DNA of 64,000 nt from Streptomyces toyocaensis (GTDB lineage Bacteria > Actinomycetota > Actinomycetes > Streptomycetales > Streptomycetaceae). A model generated the notes under the pieces. That model was given only the letters and a program-made list of their open reading frames with translations, did no database searches and had not been told where the DNA came from. Location of the stretch: the NCBI RefSeq assembly GCF_000725125.1, contig NZ_JFCB01000006.1:1-64000 (forward strand). Direction: 5' to 3'. The position numbers and the translations under genes are program-made. This document shows positions 8,599 through 18,476 of the stretch, in pieces (position 1 is the stretch's first letter; every line of letters begins with the position of its first letter).

Positions 8599-9360
8599 TC
8601 AGTCCCCTTGCGTCTCGCCGAGTACGTGGAGCTGGGTGGCCACCGAGCGGAAGGCGGCGAGCTCGGCCGCGGCGGCCTCCAGCTTCAGCAGGGCGTCCAG
8701 GGCCCCGGGCTCGGTGTCGACGAGCACGCCGGGGACGAGGTCGGCGAAGACCCGGACGCCGTGCACGGCGCCGACCCGGAGGCCCGCGCCCTCCACGAGA
8801 GCGGTGAGCTCGTCGGCGGTGAAACGACGCGGTACGGGGTCGCCCGCGCCCCATCGGCCGTTCGGGTCGTCGAGCGCCTGCTTGGCCTCCGTGAAGTGAC
8901 CGGCGAGGGCGCGGGCGAGCACGGCGCCGCCGAGGCCCGCGGCGAGCAGGCTGAGGACGCCCCCGGGGCGCAGGGCGGCCACCGCGTTGCGCACGCCCTC
9001 GGCCGGGTCGTCGACGTACTCCAGGACGCCGTGGCACAGCACGATGTCGTAGCCGGCGCGCTCGGCCACGTCGAAGAGGCCGTGGGCGTCGCCCTGGACG
9101 CCCTTGACCCGGTCGGCGACACCGTCCTCGGCGGCGCGGCGCTCCAGGGCGAACAGGGCGTTGGGGCTGGGGTCGACGACGGTCACCCGGTGGCCGAGCC
9201 GGGCGAGGGGCACCGCGAAGTTGCCGCTGCCGCCGCCGGTGTCGAGGACGTCCAGCGCCGGTCGTCCGGTCGCCTTGACCCGGCGCTCCAGGGCGTCCTG
9301 GAGTACCTCCCAGACCACGGCGGTACGAAGAGCGGCGCGGGGTCGCATCGGGTCCGGCAC
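8599..9360 (-). CDS. class I SAM-dependent methyltransferase
   Basis: A 253-aa cytosolic Rossmann methyltransferase of the CmoM/UbiE-like type. Motif I is LDTGGGSGNFAVPL (residues about 40-53); the acidic loop VVDPSP and the post-motif LCHGVLEYVDDP follow. The substrate (tRNA or a small molecule) is not evident. GTG 9360 is preferred to the upstream GTG 9384 because GAGGAG lies 8 nt before it and the protein then starts at PDPMRPRA, conserved as I recall. Transcribed alone, with the HEPN gene 162 bp upstream on the same strand. Confidence 0.88.
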   Translation of the reverse strand: MPDPMRPRAALRTAVVWEVLQDALERRVKATGRPALDVLDTGGGSGNFAVPLARLGHRVTVVDPSPNALFALERRAAEDGVADRVKGVQGDAHGLFDVAERAGYDIVLCHGVLEYVDDPAEGVRNAVAALRPGGVLSLLAAGLGGAVLARALAGHFTEAKQALDDPNGRWGAGDPVPRRFTADELTALVEGAGLRVGAVHGVRVFADLVPGVLVDTEPGALDALLKLEAAAAELAAFRSVATQLHVLGETQGD

Positions 9361-9522
9361 GGTAGTGACTCCTCGGCGGGGCACCGCCTTGGTGTCGGCG
9401 GGGCGGTCGGGCTGCAGGTGCTGTCCACCCTATGGCCTGCGGCGCGGGGGAAGGGCACCCGGCTGGGGCCTCCGGGGCGGGCCCTGGGTTTTCGCCCCTC
9501 CGCCCCTTCCCTTCCTTGAGGG

Positions 9523-10107
9523 CTAGGCCCCCAGACCCCCTTCGCGCCCCTGGGGGCGGGGCCGGCCCGCGTCCGGGGTGTCACCGGGGCCGTCGGTGCC
9601 GCCCCGGGGCTGGGGGAGGACCGGCTGGAGGACCAGCATGCGTTCGACCAGACGGAGGAACATCGCCACGTCCCGTATCAGGTCGTCGGCGTCACGGGCG
9701 CTCGCCGCACCCTGGATGCCCGCCTCGGCCCGGGCGCGGCGCAGGGCCCCGGAGGCGAACAGAGCGCTCCACTCGGTGAGCTCGGGCGCGATCTCGGGGA
9801 GCACTTCCCAGGCGCTCCGGATCCTCGCCCGGCCGCGGGGCGAGGTCTCCGGCCGGCCGCGTGCGGCGAGCACGGCGGCCGCGGTGCGCAGGGCGGCGAG
9901 GTGGGCCGTCGCATAGCGCTCGTTCGGTGGTTCGAGGACGGTTGCCTCGTCGAGTCCGGCACGGGCCTGGGCGAGCAGGTCGAGGGCGGCGGGCGGGGCC
10001 GCGGCGCGGCGCAGCACGGGGTGGATGTCGCTCGCCGGGCCGTTCAGTGAGGGGGCAGGGCCGGATGCGCGGCGCCGACGGGCGGCGGCTGCGGACGAGT
10101 TGGCCAT
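9523..10107 (-). CDS. SAV_6107-type HEPN domain protein
   Basis: A 194-aa all-helical protein that I recognise as the SAV_6107 HEPN family restricted to actinobacteria. ATG 10107 has AGGAGG 6 nt upstream. An RYATAH stretch at residues 64-69 fits the Rx4-6H motif of HEPN RNases, though whether this family is catalytic is unknown. The C-terminal 20 residues are Gly/Pro/Arg-rich, and their DNA (cgcgcccctgggggcg near 9546-9561) resembles the Streptomyces interspersed repeat, so the tail may be repeat-derived. No antitoxin-like partner is adjacent. Confidence 0.85.
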   Translation of the reverse strand: MANSSAAAARRRRASGPAPSLNGPASDIHPVLRRAAAPPAALDLLAQARAGLDEATVLEPPNERYATAHLAALRTAAAVLAARGRPETSPRGRARIRSAWEVLPEIAPELTEWSALFASGALRRARAEAGIQGAASARDADDLIRDVAMFLRLVERMLVLQPVLPQPRGGTDGPGDTPDAGRPRPQGREGGLGA

Positions 10108-10207
10108 GACGAACCTCCTGTCGTCTTCGTGACGGCACGCCCCGAGACGGGCGCCGTATGTACACATCGTGAGGTATGGCACTGACAATCCGTTCTGACC
10201 TGGGCTT

Positions 10208-10254
10208 TTGCTTCGACCGGCCGTTCGGGCTAGTTTTTGTACTGACCAGTCAGT
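10208..10254 (+). promoter_or_regulatory. promoter with palindromic operator for the ABC-YhgE-TetR operon
   Basis: TTGCTT (10208-10213) and TAGTTT (10231-10236) are 17 nt apart. Directly after lies ACTGAC-CA-GTCAGT (10241-10254), a perfect 6+2+6 palindrome placed over the expected start of transcription. This is the expected position for an autorepressor site, and the third gene of the operon encodes a TetR protein. The pairing is inferred. Confidence 0.6.
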
Positions 10255-10272
10255 TCAGAAGAGGGGGTACGT

Positions 10273-11037
10273 GTGGACGAGTCACTCGGACTCGCCGTCT
10301 CCGCCGAGGACTTCGGCCTCCGAGGACCACGGGGCTGGGCGTTCCGCGGTGTCTCGGCCGACGCCGAGCCCGGGTCGCTGATCGCGGTGGAGGGGCCGTC
10401 CGGTTCGGGCCGCACCTGCCTGCTGCTCGCGCTCACCGGGCGGATGCGGTCCACGGAGGGCGTGGCCGCCGTCGGCGGGCTCGAACTGCCCAGGCGCATG
10501 GCCGCCGTACGCCGCCGCAGCGCACTCGCGCACGTCACCGGCGTGACCGATCTCGACCCGGCCTTCACCGTCGGCGAGCACCTGCGCGAACAGGCACTGC
10601 TGCGGCGCCGGTTCGGCGGCCCGCTCCCACGTCCGCGGCTGCGCCTGCGTCCGCGCGGTGAGCGCGGGCTCGAGGAGCGGCTGCACATCGACGCCGTGCT
10701 GACCACCGCCGGACTGGACCTCGCGACCCTGCCCAAGGGCCCGCGGACGGCCGTGCGGGATCTGGAGCGGGTGGAGGCCCTGCAGCTGTCGCTCGCGCTG
10801 GCGCTGCTGGGGCGTCCCGGGCTGCTGGGTGTGGACGACACCGATCTGAAGCTCTCCCCGGCCGAACGGGACGAGATCTGGGCCCTCCTGAGGTCCGTCG
10901 CCGACACCGGAACCACCGTGCTGGCCGTGTGCAGCGAGGCACCGCGCGACGCGGTGGCCGTCCGCACCGGTGCCGGCCCGACCGACGAGACGAAGGAGGC
11001 GGCAGCCGATGCGCTCGCCGAAACTGGCCGCTCTTGA
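10273..11037 (+). CDS. degenerate ABC-type ATP-binding protein
   Basis: A 254-aa ABC ATPase-like protein with altered catalytic motifs. Walker A is GPSGSGRT (41-48), with Arg47 replacing the usual Lys. The signature LSGGQ is absent; the aligned stretch reads VRDLERVEALQLS. Walker B LLGVDD (185-190) ends in Asp190 instead of Glu. It may bind nucleotide weakly or serve as a structural partner for the YhgE protein downstream. GTG start has GAGGGGG upstream. It overlaps the YhgE gene by 29 bp. The fold is clear; activity is doubtful. Confidence 0.85.
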   Translation: MDESLGLAVSAEDFGLRGPRGWAFRGVSADAEPGSLIAVEGPSGSGRTCLLLALTGRMRSTEGVAAVGGLELPRRMAAVRRRSALAHVTGVTDLDPAFTVGEHLREQALLRRRFGGPLPRPRLRLRPRGERGLEERLHIDAVLTTAGLDLATLPKGPRTAVRDLERVEALQLSLALALLGRPGLLGVDDTDLKLSPAERDEIWALLRSVADTGTTVLAVCSEAPRDAVAVRTGAGPTDETKEAAADALAETGRS

Positions 11038-13093
11038 GCTCAGGCGCTTCGGCCGCGGCGCCCTGCCCCGCGCGGCCCTGGTCGCCCTGCTGGTGCTGCC
11101 GCTGCTGTACGGCGCCCTGTACCTGTGGTCGTTCTGGGATCCGTACGGGCGTCTGGACCGGATCCCCGTGGCGCTGGTGAACGAGGACACGGGCGCGAGG
11201 GCCGACGGGAAGCGGATCACCGCGGGCGACGACATCGCCGACGGCCTGCGCGACAGCGACACCTTCGACTGGCGGGAAGTGAGCGCGGACGAGGCCCGGC
11301 GGGGTGTCGAGGACGGCACCTACTACCTGTCGCTGACCCTGCCCGCCGACTTCAGCCGCCGCATCGCCTCCAGCTCGGGCGACTCCCCCGAGACCGGCGC
11401 CCTCCGGGTGCGGACGAACGACGCCAACAACTACATCGTCGGGCAGATCTCCCGGACCGTGTTCGGTGAGGTGCGCCGGGCCGCGTCCACGAAGACCGCC
11501 CGCTCCTTCCTGGACCGGATCTTCGTCTCGTTCTCCGACATCCACGGCGAGACCGTGCGGGCGGCGAAGGGCGCCGACAAGCTGAGCGGCGGCATCGGGA
11601 AGGCGGAGCAGGGCTCCCAGGACCTCGCCGACGGCCTGGCGGACGCCCGCAAGGGCAGCGGCAAGCTGTCCAAGGGACTCAAGGACCTCCACAAGGGCGC
11701 GGGGGACCTGGAGGACGGCTCCGGGAAGGTCGCGGACGGGACGCGCAGGCTCGCCGAGAAGGTGAACGCGGCCGACGCCGAGGTGGGCCCGTTCCTGAAG
11801 GGCAACGAGAAGGCCATCGGCGACACCGCGCGGTTCGTCGCCGACTCGGCCGGCCGGCTCCGCGGCGACCTCGACGCGCTGCAGGAGGAGGCGCCGGCAG
11901 CCGCCAAGGACGCCCGCGCGGCGTCCGCCACCGTCGCCGGCGTCCACAAGGCGCGCTGCGAGGACCCCGCCCTGCCCGATCCCGCCTGCGCGGACCTGAG
12001 GAAGGCACGGGACGCGGCGGCCACGGCGGCGGGCGTCGCCGGCGACGTCAGCACGCTGGTCACCGACCACCGCGACGACCTGGACGAGCTCGACGGGCAG
12101 CTCGCCACCCTGGAGAAGCAGGCCCGGGCGCTCGCCGGCCGCGCGCCGCACCTCTCCGAGGACCTGGAGGACGCCGTCACCCGGATCAACCAGCTCAACA
12201 CCGGGGCCGGCAAGGTCGCCGCCGGGGCGAAGAAGCTCAACAAGGGACTCGGGACGGCCGAGACCGGCGCCCGGGACCTCGACAAGGGCGTCGGCGAGCT
12301 GAAGACCGGCGCGGACGACCTGCACGGCGGCCTGTACAAGCTCGTCGGCGGCTCCGGCGAACTGGCCGGCGGGCTGCACGACGGTGCCGGGAGGATCCCC
12401 GACTACGACAAGCGGGAGCGCGACCTGCGCACCGAGGTGATGGCCGACCCGGTGCGGCTCGTCTCGGACGATCTGCACAAGGCGCCCAACTACGGCACCG
12501 GATTCGCCCCGTACTTCATCCCGCTGTCGCTGTGGGTGGGTGCGATGGTGGCGTACATGCTGATCGCGCCGATGAACCGGCGTGCCCTCGCGGCGGGCGC
12601 CTCGGCCTGGCGGATCGCGCTCGCGGGCTGGCTGCCCGTGGTGGCGATCGGGGTGCTGCAGACGGTGGCCCTGATGTCGGTGCTGCACTGGGGGCTCGGG
12701 CTGCGGATGGTCCGGGCGGCCGGGACGGTGGGGTTCCTGTTCCTGGTGACGGCGTGCTTCGCGGCGATCGTGCAGTGGCTGAACGCCCGCTTCGGGGCGG
12801 CCGGCCGGATCCTCGTCCTCGCCCTGCTGATGCTCCAGCTGACCTCGGCGGGCGGCACGTACCCCGTTCAGACGAGCCCGCCGTTCTTCAACGCGCTGCA
12901 CCCGTTCCTGCCGATGAGCTACGTCGTCGAGGCGCTCCGGCGGCTCGTCACGGGCGGCGGCCTCGGCCCGGTGTGGCAGGCCTGTGCCGTGCTGACGGCC
13001 TTCACCGCGGGCGCCCTGGCACTGACGGCGCTGTCGGCCCGCCGACGCCAGGTGTGGACGATGGAGCGGTTGCACCCGGAGCTGAGCCTGTGA
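11009..13093 (+). CDS. YhgE/Pip family membrane protein
   Basis: A 694-aa protein of the YhgE/Pip class (ABC-2 related). One N-terminal helix (residues about 25-45) precedes a VALVNEDTG block, then a large extracytoplasmic domain with Gly-rich heptad-like repeats (KLSxGLxxLxxGAxxL, about 190-270 and 400-460) expected to form long helices, then five C-terminal helices (about 500-685). The family is linked to export of substrates, or to phage and T7-type secretion factors in Gram-positives. ATG 11009 follows AAGGAGG. It sits between the ABC-like gene and the TetR gene. Confidence 0.9.
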   Translation: MRSPKLAALELRRFGRGALPRAALVALLVLPLLYGALYLWSFWDPYGRLDRIPVALVNEDTGARADGKRITAGDDIADGLRDSDTFDWREVSADEARRGVEDGTYYLSLTLPADFSRRIASSSGDSPETGALRVRTNDANNYIVGQISRTVFGEVRRAASTKTARSFLDRIFVSFSDIHGETVRAAKGADKLSGGIGKAEQGSQDLADGLADARKGSGKLSKGLKDLHKGAGDLEDGSGKVADGTRRLAEKVNAADAEVGPFLKGNEKAIGDTARFVADSAGRLRGDLDALQEEAPAAAKDARAASATVAGVHKARCEDPALPDPACADLRKARDAAATAAGVAGDVSTLVTDHRDDLDELDGQLATLEKQARALAGRAPHLSEDLEDAVTRINQLNTGAGKVAAGAKKLNKGLGTAETGARDLDKGVGELKTGADDLHGGLYKLVGGSGELAGGLHDGAGRIPDYDKRERDLRTEVMADPVRLVSDDLHKAPNYGTGFAPYFIPLSLWVGAMVAYMLIAPMNRRALAAGASAWRIALAGWLPVVAIGVLQTVALMSVLHWGLGLRMVRAAGTVGFLFLVTACFAAIVQWLNARFGAAGRILVLALLMLQLTSAGGTYPVQTSPPFFNALHPFLPMSYVVEALRRLVTGGGLGPVWQACAVLTAFTAGALALTALSARRRQVWTMERLHPELSL

Positions 13094-13128
13094 ACGGACG
13101 CGGCGGGGCTCCTGTGAGAATCAGGGCC

Positions 13129-13758
13129 ATGGAACGCAGCAGCACCACGCCGGGCGGCAGTGCCCGCCGAGAGGCCACCCGGCAGAAGCTCTACGAGGCG
13201 GCCGTCACCCTCATCGCCGAGCAGGGCTTCTCCGCCACCACCGTGGACGAGATCGCCGAGCGGGCGGGAGTCGCGAAGGGCACGGTCTACTACAACTTCG
13301 CGAGCAAGTCGGTCCTCTTCGAGGAGCTGCTGCGGCACGGGGTCGGTCTGCTGACCGCTTCGCTCCGGGATGCCGCCGAGAAGACGGCTCGGGAGGGCGG
13401 CAGCAGGGTCGACGCCCTGGACGCGATGATCCGCGCGGGGCTGGTCTTCATCGACCGCTACCCGGCGTTCACCCAGCTGTACGTGGCCGAGTTGTGGCGC
13501 ACCAACCGGGCCTGGCAGTCCACGCTGATGGTGGTGCGCCAGCAGGCGGTCGCGGTGGTCGAGGGGGTGCTGCGCGAGGGCGTGGCGAACAGCGAGCTGA
13601 GCGAGGAGATCGACGTCCCGCTGACGGCGGCGGCGCTGGTGGGCATGGTGCTGGTGGCCGCGCTGGACTGGAAGTCCTTCCAGCCGGAGCGCTCGCTGGA
13701 CGACGTGCACGCGGCGCTGTCCCGGCTGCTGCAGGGGCGGGTCAGCGGCCACCGCTGA
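13129..13758 (+). CDS. TetR/AcrR family transcriptional regulator
   Basis: A 209-aa repressor with an N-terminal TetR helix-turn-helix (residues about 17-63, ending KGTVYYNFASKSVLFEELL) and a ligand-binding helical C-terminal domain. ATG 13129 is chosen; GTG 13114 in the same frame is possible, and neither has a strong Shine-Dalgarno. It is the last gene of the ABC/YhgE operon, 35 bp after it. The ACTGACCAGTCAGT palindrome at the operon promoter is its probable site, giving autoregulation. Confidence 0.92.
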   Translation: MERSSTTPGGSARREATRQKLYEAAVTLIAEQGFSATTVDEIAERAGVAKGTVYYNFASKSVLFEELLRHGVGLLTASLRDAAEKTAREGGSRVDALDAMIRAGLVFIDRYPAFTQLYVAELWRTNRAWQSTLMVVRQQAVAVVEGVLREGVANSELSEEIDVPLTAAALVGMVLVAALDWKSFQPERSLDDVHAALSRLLQGRVSGHR

Positions 13759-13765
13759 GCCACCC

Positions 13766-13827
13766 GGCACCAGAAGGTGCCGGTCCGGCCGGTGGCCGCG
13801 TCCCCCGCGGGCCACCGGCCGGACCGG
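13766..13827 (+). terminator. tandem terminator hairpins after the tetR gene
   Basis: A small hairpin (ggcacc-agaa-ggtgcc) is followed by a perfect 18-bp stem, 13780-13797 with 13810-13827, and a 12-nt loop. They begin 8 bp after the TetR stop. The remaining gene-free stretch to 14179 shows two TACTCA hexamers (14041 and 14067) but no convincing gene. Confidence 0.8.
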
Positions 13828-14179
13828 CGTCTTCCGTGCTCCCCCGTACGTCCCCCGTGAACCCCTTCGCGGTCGTCCCCCGGGTTCCCCCGTGCCTCGC
13901 TCCCGCCGACGGTGCCGGCGGAAGGAGCGGATCGCGGCCCGGCCCCGTTCCGGCGCCCCGTGTCGCCGGTTCCGGAAGCCGTGCCCCTCTCCGTGGTCCC
14001 CACTCTCTCGTTCCCGCAGGCCGGTCCCCATCCGCGCGCGTACTCAACTGGGCGCGTAGGTACGGATACTCAGTCCTGCGTGCCCCCGCCCACGGCCGCC
14101 TGCCGCCCACTGGTCACCCGGGCGGGGGCGCGGGTACTCGGGGGACGGGCCGGAGGGACCGGCGGATACAGTCCCTGGC

Positions 14180-15676
14180 ATGGCACGGATTGCGGTGATC
14201 GGCGCCGGGATGGGCGCGATGGCGGCCGCCGCCCGGCTGGCCGTCGCGGGCCACCGGGTGGTGGTGTACGAGCGCACGGAGACGTACGGCGGTGCCCTGC
14301 GCCGGGTGGAGTGGGACGGGTTCTCCTTCGACACGGGGCCGGGGCTGCTCCCCCTGCCGGCGGTGTACCGCGATCTGTTCGTGAAGACGGGCCGGGAGCC
14401 GCTGGAGGCGTGCGTCGAGCTGGTCCAGGTCGATCCGTCGTCGCACCACGTGTTCGCGGACGGTACGCGCCTGTCGCTGCCCAACGCCTCGCGCGCGGGC
14501 GTCGTCTCCGCCCTGGAGGAAACCCTGGGGACGCCCGCGGCCCGGCGCTGGGGCGACTTCCTGGTGCGGGCCAGGGAGGCCTGGGACCGCTCGCGCCGGC
14601 CGCTGCTGGAGGAGCCGCTGTGGCCCAACTGGCAGGTCCTGGCCGAGCGCGAGCCGTATCCGGCGGTCCCGCACAAGCGGCTGCTGCGCACCCGGACGGC
14701 GGGCACGCTCGCCGAGGTCGGGGCGTGGGAACTGCGCGATCCCCGGCTGACCGCCCTCCTGGAGGGTCACGCGCTGGGACACGGCCTCGATCCCCGCGCG
14801 ACCCCGGCGAGCGCGGCGGTGCTGCCCTACATGGAGCACGCCTTCGGCACCTGGTACGTGCGGGGCGGGATGCGCGAGCTGGCGCGGGCGGTGTACGAGC
14901 GCTGCCTGGCCCGCCGGGTGGAGTTCCGCTTCGGCACGGAGGCCGCCGGGGTGCTGGAGAAGGACGGCCGGGCGGCGGGTCTCGAGCTCGCCGACGGGAC
15001 GGTGGCGGAGGCGGACCTCGTGGTCGCCGGGGTGCCTCCCGAGGTGCTGGACCGCATCGGCCGGGGGACGCGGCCGCGCGGCGACGGCGAGGTCCCCGCC
15101 CCGCGGGGGGCGGCGAGCCGGGTGACGGTGCTGATGGCGCTGCGGGGCGGGCGTCCGCCGGGCACGCCGCACCGTACGGTCGTGCACGCGGAGGACCGCG
15201 AGGCGGAGCTGGAGTCGCTGTTCGGTCCGTCCGGCGCCCTGCCCGCGCGCCCCACGGTGACGGTTCTGCGGCCGGACGATCCGGCGGTGGTCCCGGACGA
15301 CGCCCACGAGGCGGTCACGGTGACGGCGGTGCTGCCCGTGGGCGCCGGGGGGACGCCGGACGCCCATGCCGAGAAGCTGGTCGCCGTCGCCGAGCGGGCG
15401 GTGCCCGGACTGCGCGGCCGGCTCCTCCGGCACGAGGTGCGCACCCCGGCCGACGTCGCCGGGGAGACGGGCGCGGAGGGCGGCGCGGTGCCGGTGCCCG
15501 CGCTGGCCGCGGCGGGCGGCCGGCTGCTCCAGCCGTCCAACAGCACCCGGCTGCCGGGGCTGTACACGGTCGGCGGCTGGTCCCACCCCGGCGGCGGGCT
15601 CCCGCACGCCGGGATGTCGGGGGCGCTCGTCGCCGGGCTGATCGTGGAGGGGCCGGAGTTCCGCGGGTCGCAGTGA
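14180..15676 (+). CDS. CrtI-like FAD-dependent phytoene desaturase family oxidoreductase
   Basis: A 498-aa flavoprotein. The N-terminal dinucleotide fold is IAVIGAGMGAMAAAARL (residues 4-20), with acidic E32 closing the beta-alpha-beta unit. The C-terminal FAD block reads LYTVGGWSHPGGGLPHAGMSG. This layout is that of phytoene desaturase/isomerase (CrtI/CrtO) and retinol saturase relatives. No crtB or crtE lies nearby, so a carotenoid role is not supported by context; a housekeeping lipid or quinone oxidoreductase is equally possible. Weak ribosome site. It ends 7 bp from the convergent next gene. Confidence 0.85.
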   Translation: MARIAVIGAGMGAMAAAARLAVAGHRVVVYERTETYGGALRRVEWDGFSFDTGPGLLPLPAVYRDLFVKTGREPLEACVELVQVDPSSHHVFADGTRLSLPNASRAGVVSALEETLGTPAARRWGDFLVRAREAWDRSRRPLLEEPLWPNWQVLAEREPYPAVPHKRLLRTRTAGTLAEVGAWELRDPRLTALLEGHALGHGLDPRATPASAAVLPYMEHAFGTWYVRGGMRELARAVYERCLARRVEFRFGTEAAGVLEKDGRAAGLELADGTVAEADLVVAGVPPEVLDRIGRGTRPRGDGEVPAPRGAASRVTVLMALRGGRPPGTPHRTVVHAEDREAELESLFGPSGALPARPTVTVLRPDDPAVVPDDAHEAVTVTAVLPVGAGGTPDAHAEKLVAVAERAVPGLRGRLLRHEVRTPADVAGETGAEGGAVPVPALAAAGGRLLQPSNSTRLPGLYTVGGWSHPGGGLPHAGMSGALVAGLIVEGPEFRGSQ

Positions 15677-15683
15677 GCGCGGG

Positions 15684-16619
15684 TCAGAAGCGGTACTGCT
15701 CGTCGTACCCGTTGCCGTTGTGGTGCGTCTGCTGCTCGCCCTGGTACGGGTACGGCTGCTCCGCGGGGAGTTCGCCGCCGTAGGGTTCGTCGGTGCTGCG
15801 CTGCTGCGGGACCCACAGGCCGCCGGCCGGGGTCTCGCCACCGTAGCCGCCCGCGTACGGGTCCTGGGTGTAGCCCTGCTGGCCGTACTGCTGCTGGTCG
15901 GTGTACCCGGTGTCGTAGGACGTGCCGCCGTACGTCGGGGAGCCGATGTACGGGTCGGAGTAGGCGGCGTACTGCTGGCCCGTGGTGTCGTAGCCCTGCT
16001 GCTGGCCGTAGCCGGAGTAGTCGTAGGCGTAGTTCTGGTCGGCGCCCTGGGTGGCGCCCGCGTACGGGTCCTGGGAGGGGGCGGCGTACCCCTGGTCGCC
16101 GTAGACGCCGTAGGAGCCGGTGTCGTCGGGCAGGGGCTGCGGCTCGTACACGGAGGCGCCCCCCTCGGCCGGCTGCCGGTCGGGGCGGGCGGGGGTGAAC
16201 ACGTCGTCGCGTTCGTAGTCGTCGTCCGTGCCGTAGGCGGTGCGGTCGTGGTGGCCGTCGCCCTCGTCGCCGTGACCCCCGCGGGGCGTCTCCAGGTCGG
16301 AGACCTCCAGGGCCGGTTCCCGGCGTCCGCGGTCACCGCGGCGGCCCGTGGCGGCGGCCAGCATCGGTGCGTTGACCGCCCAGCCCGCCTGGAAGCCGCG
16401 GCGGAACGACAGCGTGACGTAGGTCTGGCCGACGGCGAAGGCGGCGGCGCCCAGCCCGATGACGGGCACGGACGGGATCAGCACGCCGAGCACGACACCG
16501 AGGAAGCCGGCGAAGGCGAGCAGCCGCCAGCGCAGCCGCGCCTTGTACTGCAGCAGCACCTCGCCCAGCAACCACAGTGCGACGATGCCGAACGCGATGT
16601 AGAGGACCGTCCAGCCCAT
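15684..16619 (-). CDS. membrane protein with Tyr/Gly/Gln-rich disordered tail
   Basis: A 311-aa protein, not recognised as a named family. Two to three helices lie within residues 1-67. A short basic stretch (RRGDRGRREP) leads to an acidic linker, and from about 150 to the end a low-complexity region is rich in Tyr, Gly, Gln, Asp and Ser with recurring DPYAG, GYxxQ and YGQQ motifs. Such composition is typical of disordered, possibly phase-separating or surface-exposed tails. Conserved next to metF in Streptomyces, to my memory. Function unknown. Confidence 0.8.
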   Translation of the reverse strand: MGWTVLYIAFGIVALWLLGEVLLQYKARLRWRLLAFAGFLGVVLGVLIPSVPVIGLGAAAFAVGQTYVTLSFRRGFQAGWAVNAPMLAAATGRRGDRGRREPALEVSDLETPRGGHGDEGDGHHDRTAYGTDDDYERDDVFTPARPDRQPAEGGASVYEPQPLPDDTGSYGVYGDQGYAAPSQDPYAGATQGADQNYAYDYSGYGQQQGYDTTGQQYAAYSDPYIGSPTYGGTSYDTGYTDQQQYGQQGYTQDPYAGGYGGETPAGGLWVPQQRSTDEPYGGELPAEQPYPYQGEQQTHHNGNGYDEQYRF

Positions 16620-16675
16620 GTACGCCCCTCTCCCAGTGGCCGTTACGCAGTGTGTCGTATGTGCGTGCGACCGGT

Positions 16676-17634
<959 letters not shown>

Positions 17635-17671
17635 CCAAAAGCGGGAGTTTTGTCTGATTCGCGGACTTGCT

Positions 17672-17686
17672 GTCCACGATGTGGAC
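17672..17686. promoter_or_regulatory. inverted repeat upstream of the metF promoter
   Basis: gtccac-gat-gtggac is a perfect 6+3+6 inverted repeat, 38 bp upstream of the proposed -35 of metF. It may bind an activator or repressor of metF; the regulator is not identified. Confidence 0.4.
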
Positions 17687-17715
17687 GAACCTGAGATGCC
17701 CGGGGGCCCGGGGAG

Positions 17716-18378
17716 TCACCCGGCGTCCCGGGCGGCCTCCCGCAGCCGCTTGGCGAACTCGGCGGCCGCCGCTCCCGGGTCGTCCGCCTCGGTGAGGGCG
17801 CGGACGACGACGACCCGGCGGGCACCGGCGTCCAGGACCTGGTCGAGGTTGCCCAGGTCGATGCCGCCGATGGCGAACCAGGGGCGGTCGGTGCCGAGGG
17901 CGGCGGTGTGACGGACCAGGCCGAGGCCGGGAGCGTGGCGGCCGGGCTTGGTGGGGGTGGGCCAGCAGGGGCCGGTGCAGAAGTAGTCCACCCCGGGCTG
18001 GACGGCTGCCGCGGCGGCCTCGGACCCTGTGTGGGTCGAGCGGCCGATCAGGACCCCGTCACCGAGGAGGGCGCGGGCGGCGGAGACGGGGAGGTCGCCC
18101 TGACCGAGGTGGAGGACGTCGGCTCCGGCCGCGTGGGCGACGTCCGCGCGGTCGTTGACCGCGAGGAGCTTGCCGTGCCGGGCGCAGGCCTCGGCGAGGA
18201 CCGCCAGGTGCTCCAGTTCCTCGGCGGCCTCCATGCCCTTGTCGCGCAGCTGCACGATGTCGACCCCGCCGGCCAGGACCGCGTCCAGGAACTCCGGCAG
18301 GTCCCCCTGCCGCCTGCGGGCGTCGGTGCAGAGATACAGGCGGGCATCGGCGAGCCGCGCGCGTTCGGTCTCGGTCAT
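17716..18378 (-). CDS. thiE: thiamine phosphate synthase
   Basis: A 220-aa TIM barrel joining HMP-PP and the thiazole carboxylate phosphate to thiamine phosphate. Visible motifs are IVQLRDK (residues 41-47), [29 protein letters not shown], and [15 protein letters not shown], the phosphate and Mg2+ binding segments. ATG 18378 with a purine-rich GGGGGG upstream begins the protein at the right length; a longer upstream frame is spurious. It is separate from the riboswitch-controlled thiOSG genes 2.4 kb away, and no TPP aptamer precedes it. Confidence 0.96.
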   Translation of the reverse strand: MTETERARLADARLYLCTDARRRQGDLPEFLDAVLAGGVDIVQLRDKGMEAAEELEHLAVLAEACARHGKLLAVNDRADVAHAAGADVLHLGQGDLPVSAARALLGDGVLIGRSTHTGSEAAAAAVQPGVDYFCTGPCWPTPTKPGRHAPGLGLVRHTAALGTDRPWFAIGGIDLGNLDQVLDAGARRVVVVRALTEADDPGAAAAEFAKRLREAARDAG

Positions 18379-18476
18379 TCGGGTGTCCCCCCGGGGTGTC
18401 GGTGGCGCACGGGCCCCCACGGCCGGGGCTGGTGCCCCGGCCGGTGCTGTTCGGACTCCGGTCGGTCGGATGCGGG

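Noticed and set aside
10565..13075. Long open frame antisense to the YhgE gene
   Set aside because: Low-complexity Arg/Gly/Pro translation with no motif; the sense strand carries a coherent membrane protein with a good ribosome site.
14040..14072. GTACTCA/ATACTCA repeats as a MacR operator
   Set aside because: The MacR site I know is a palindrome TGAGTACnnGTACTCA; only half-sites in direct orientation occur here.
14180..15676. Carotenoid biosynthesis cluster
   Set aside because: Only one CrtI-like gene is present, with no crtB, crtE, crtY or similar neighbours.
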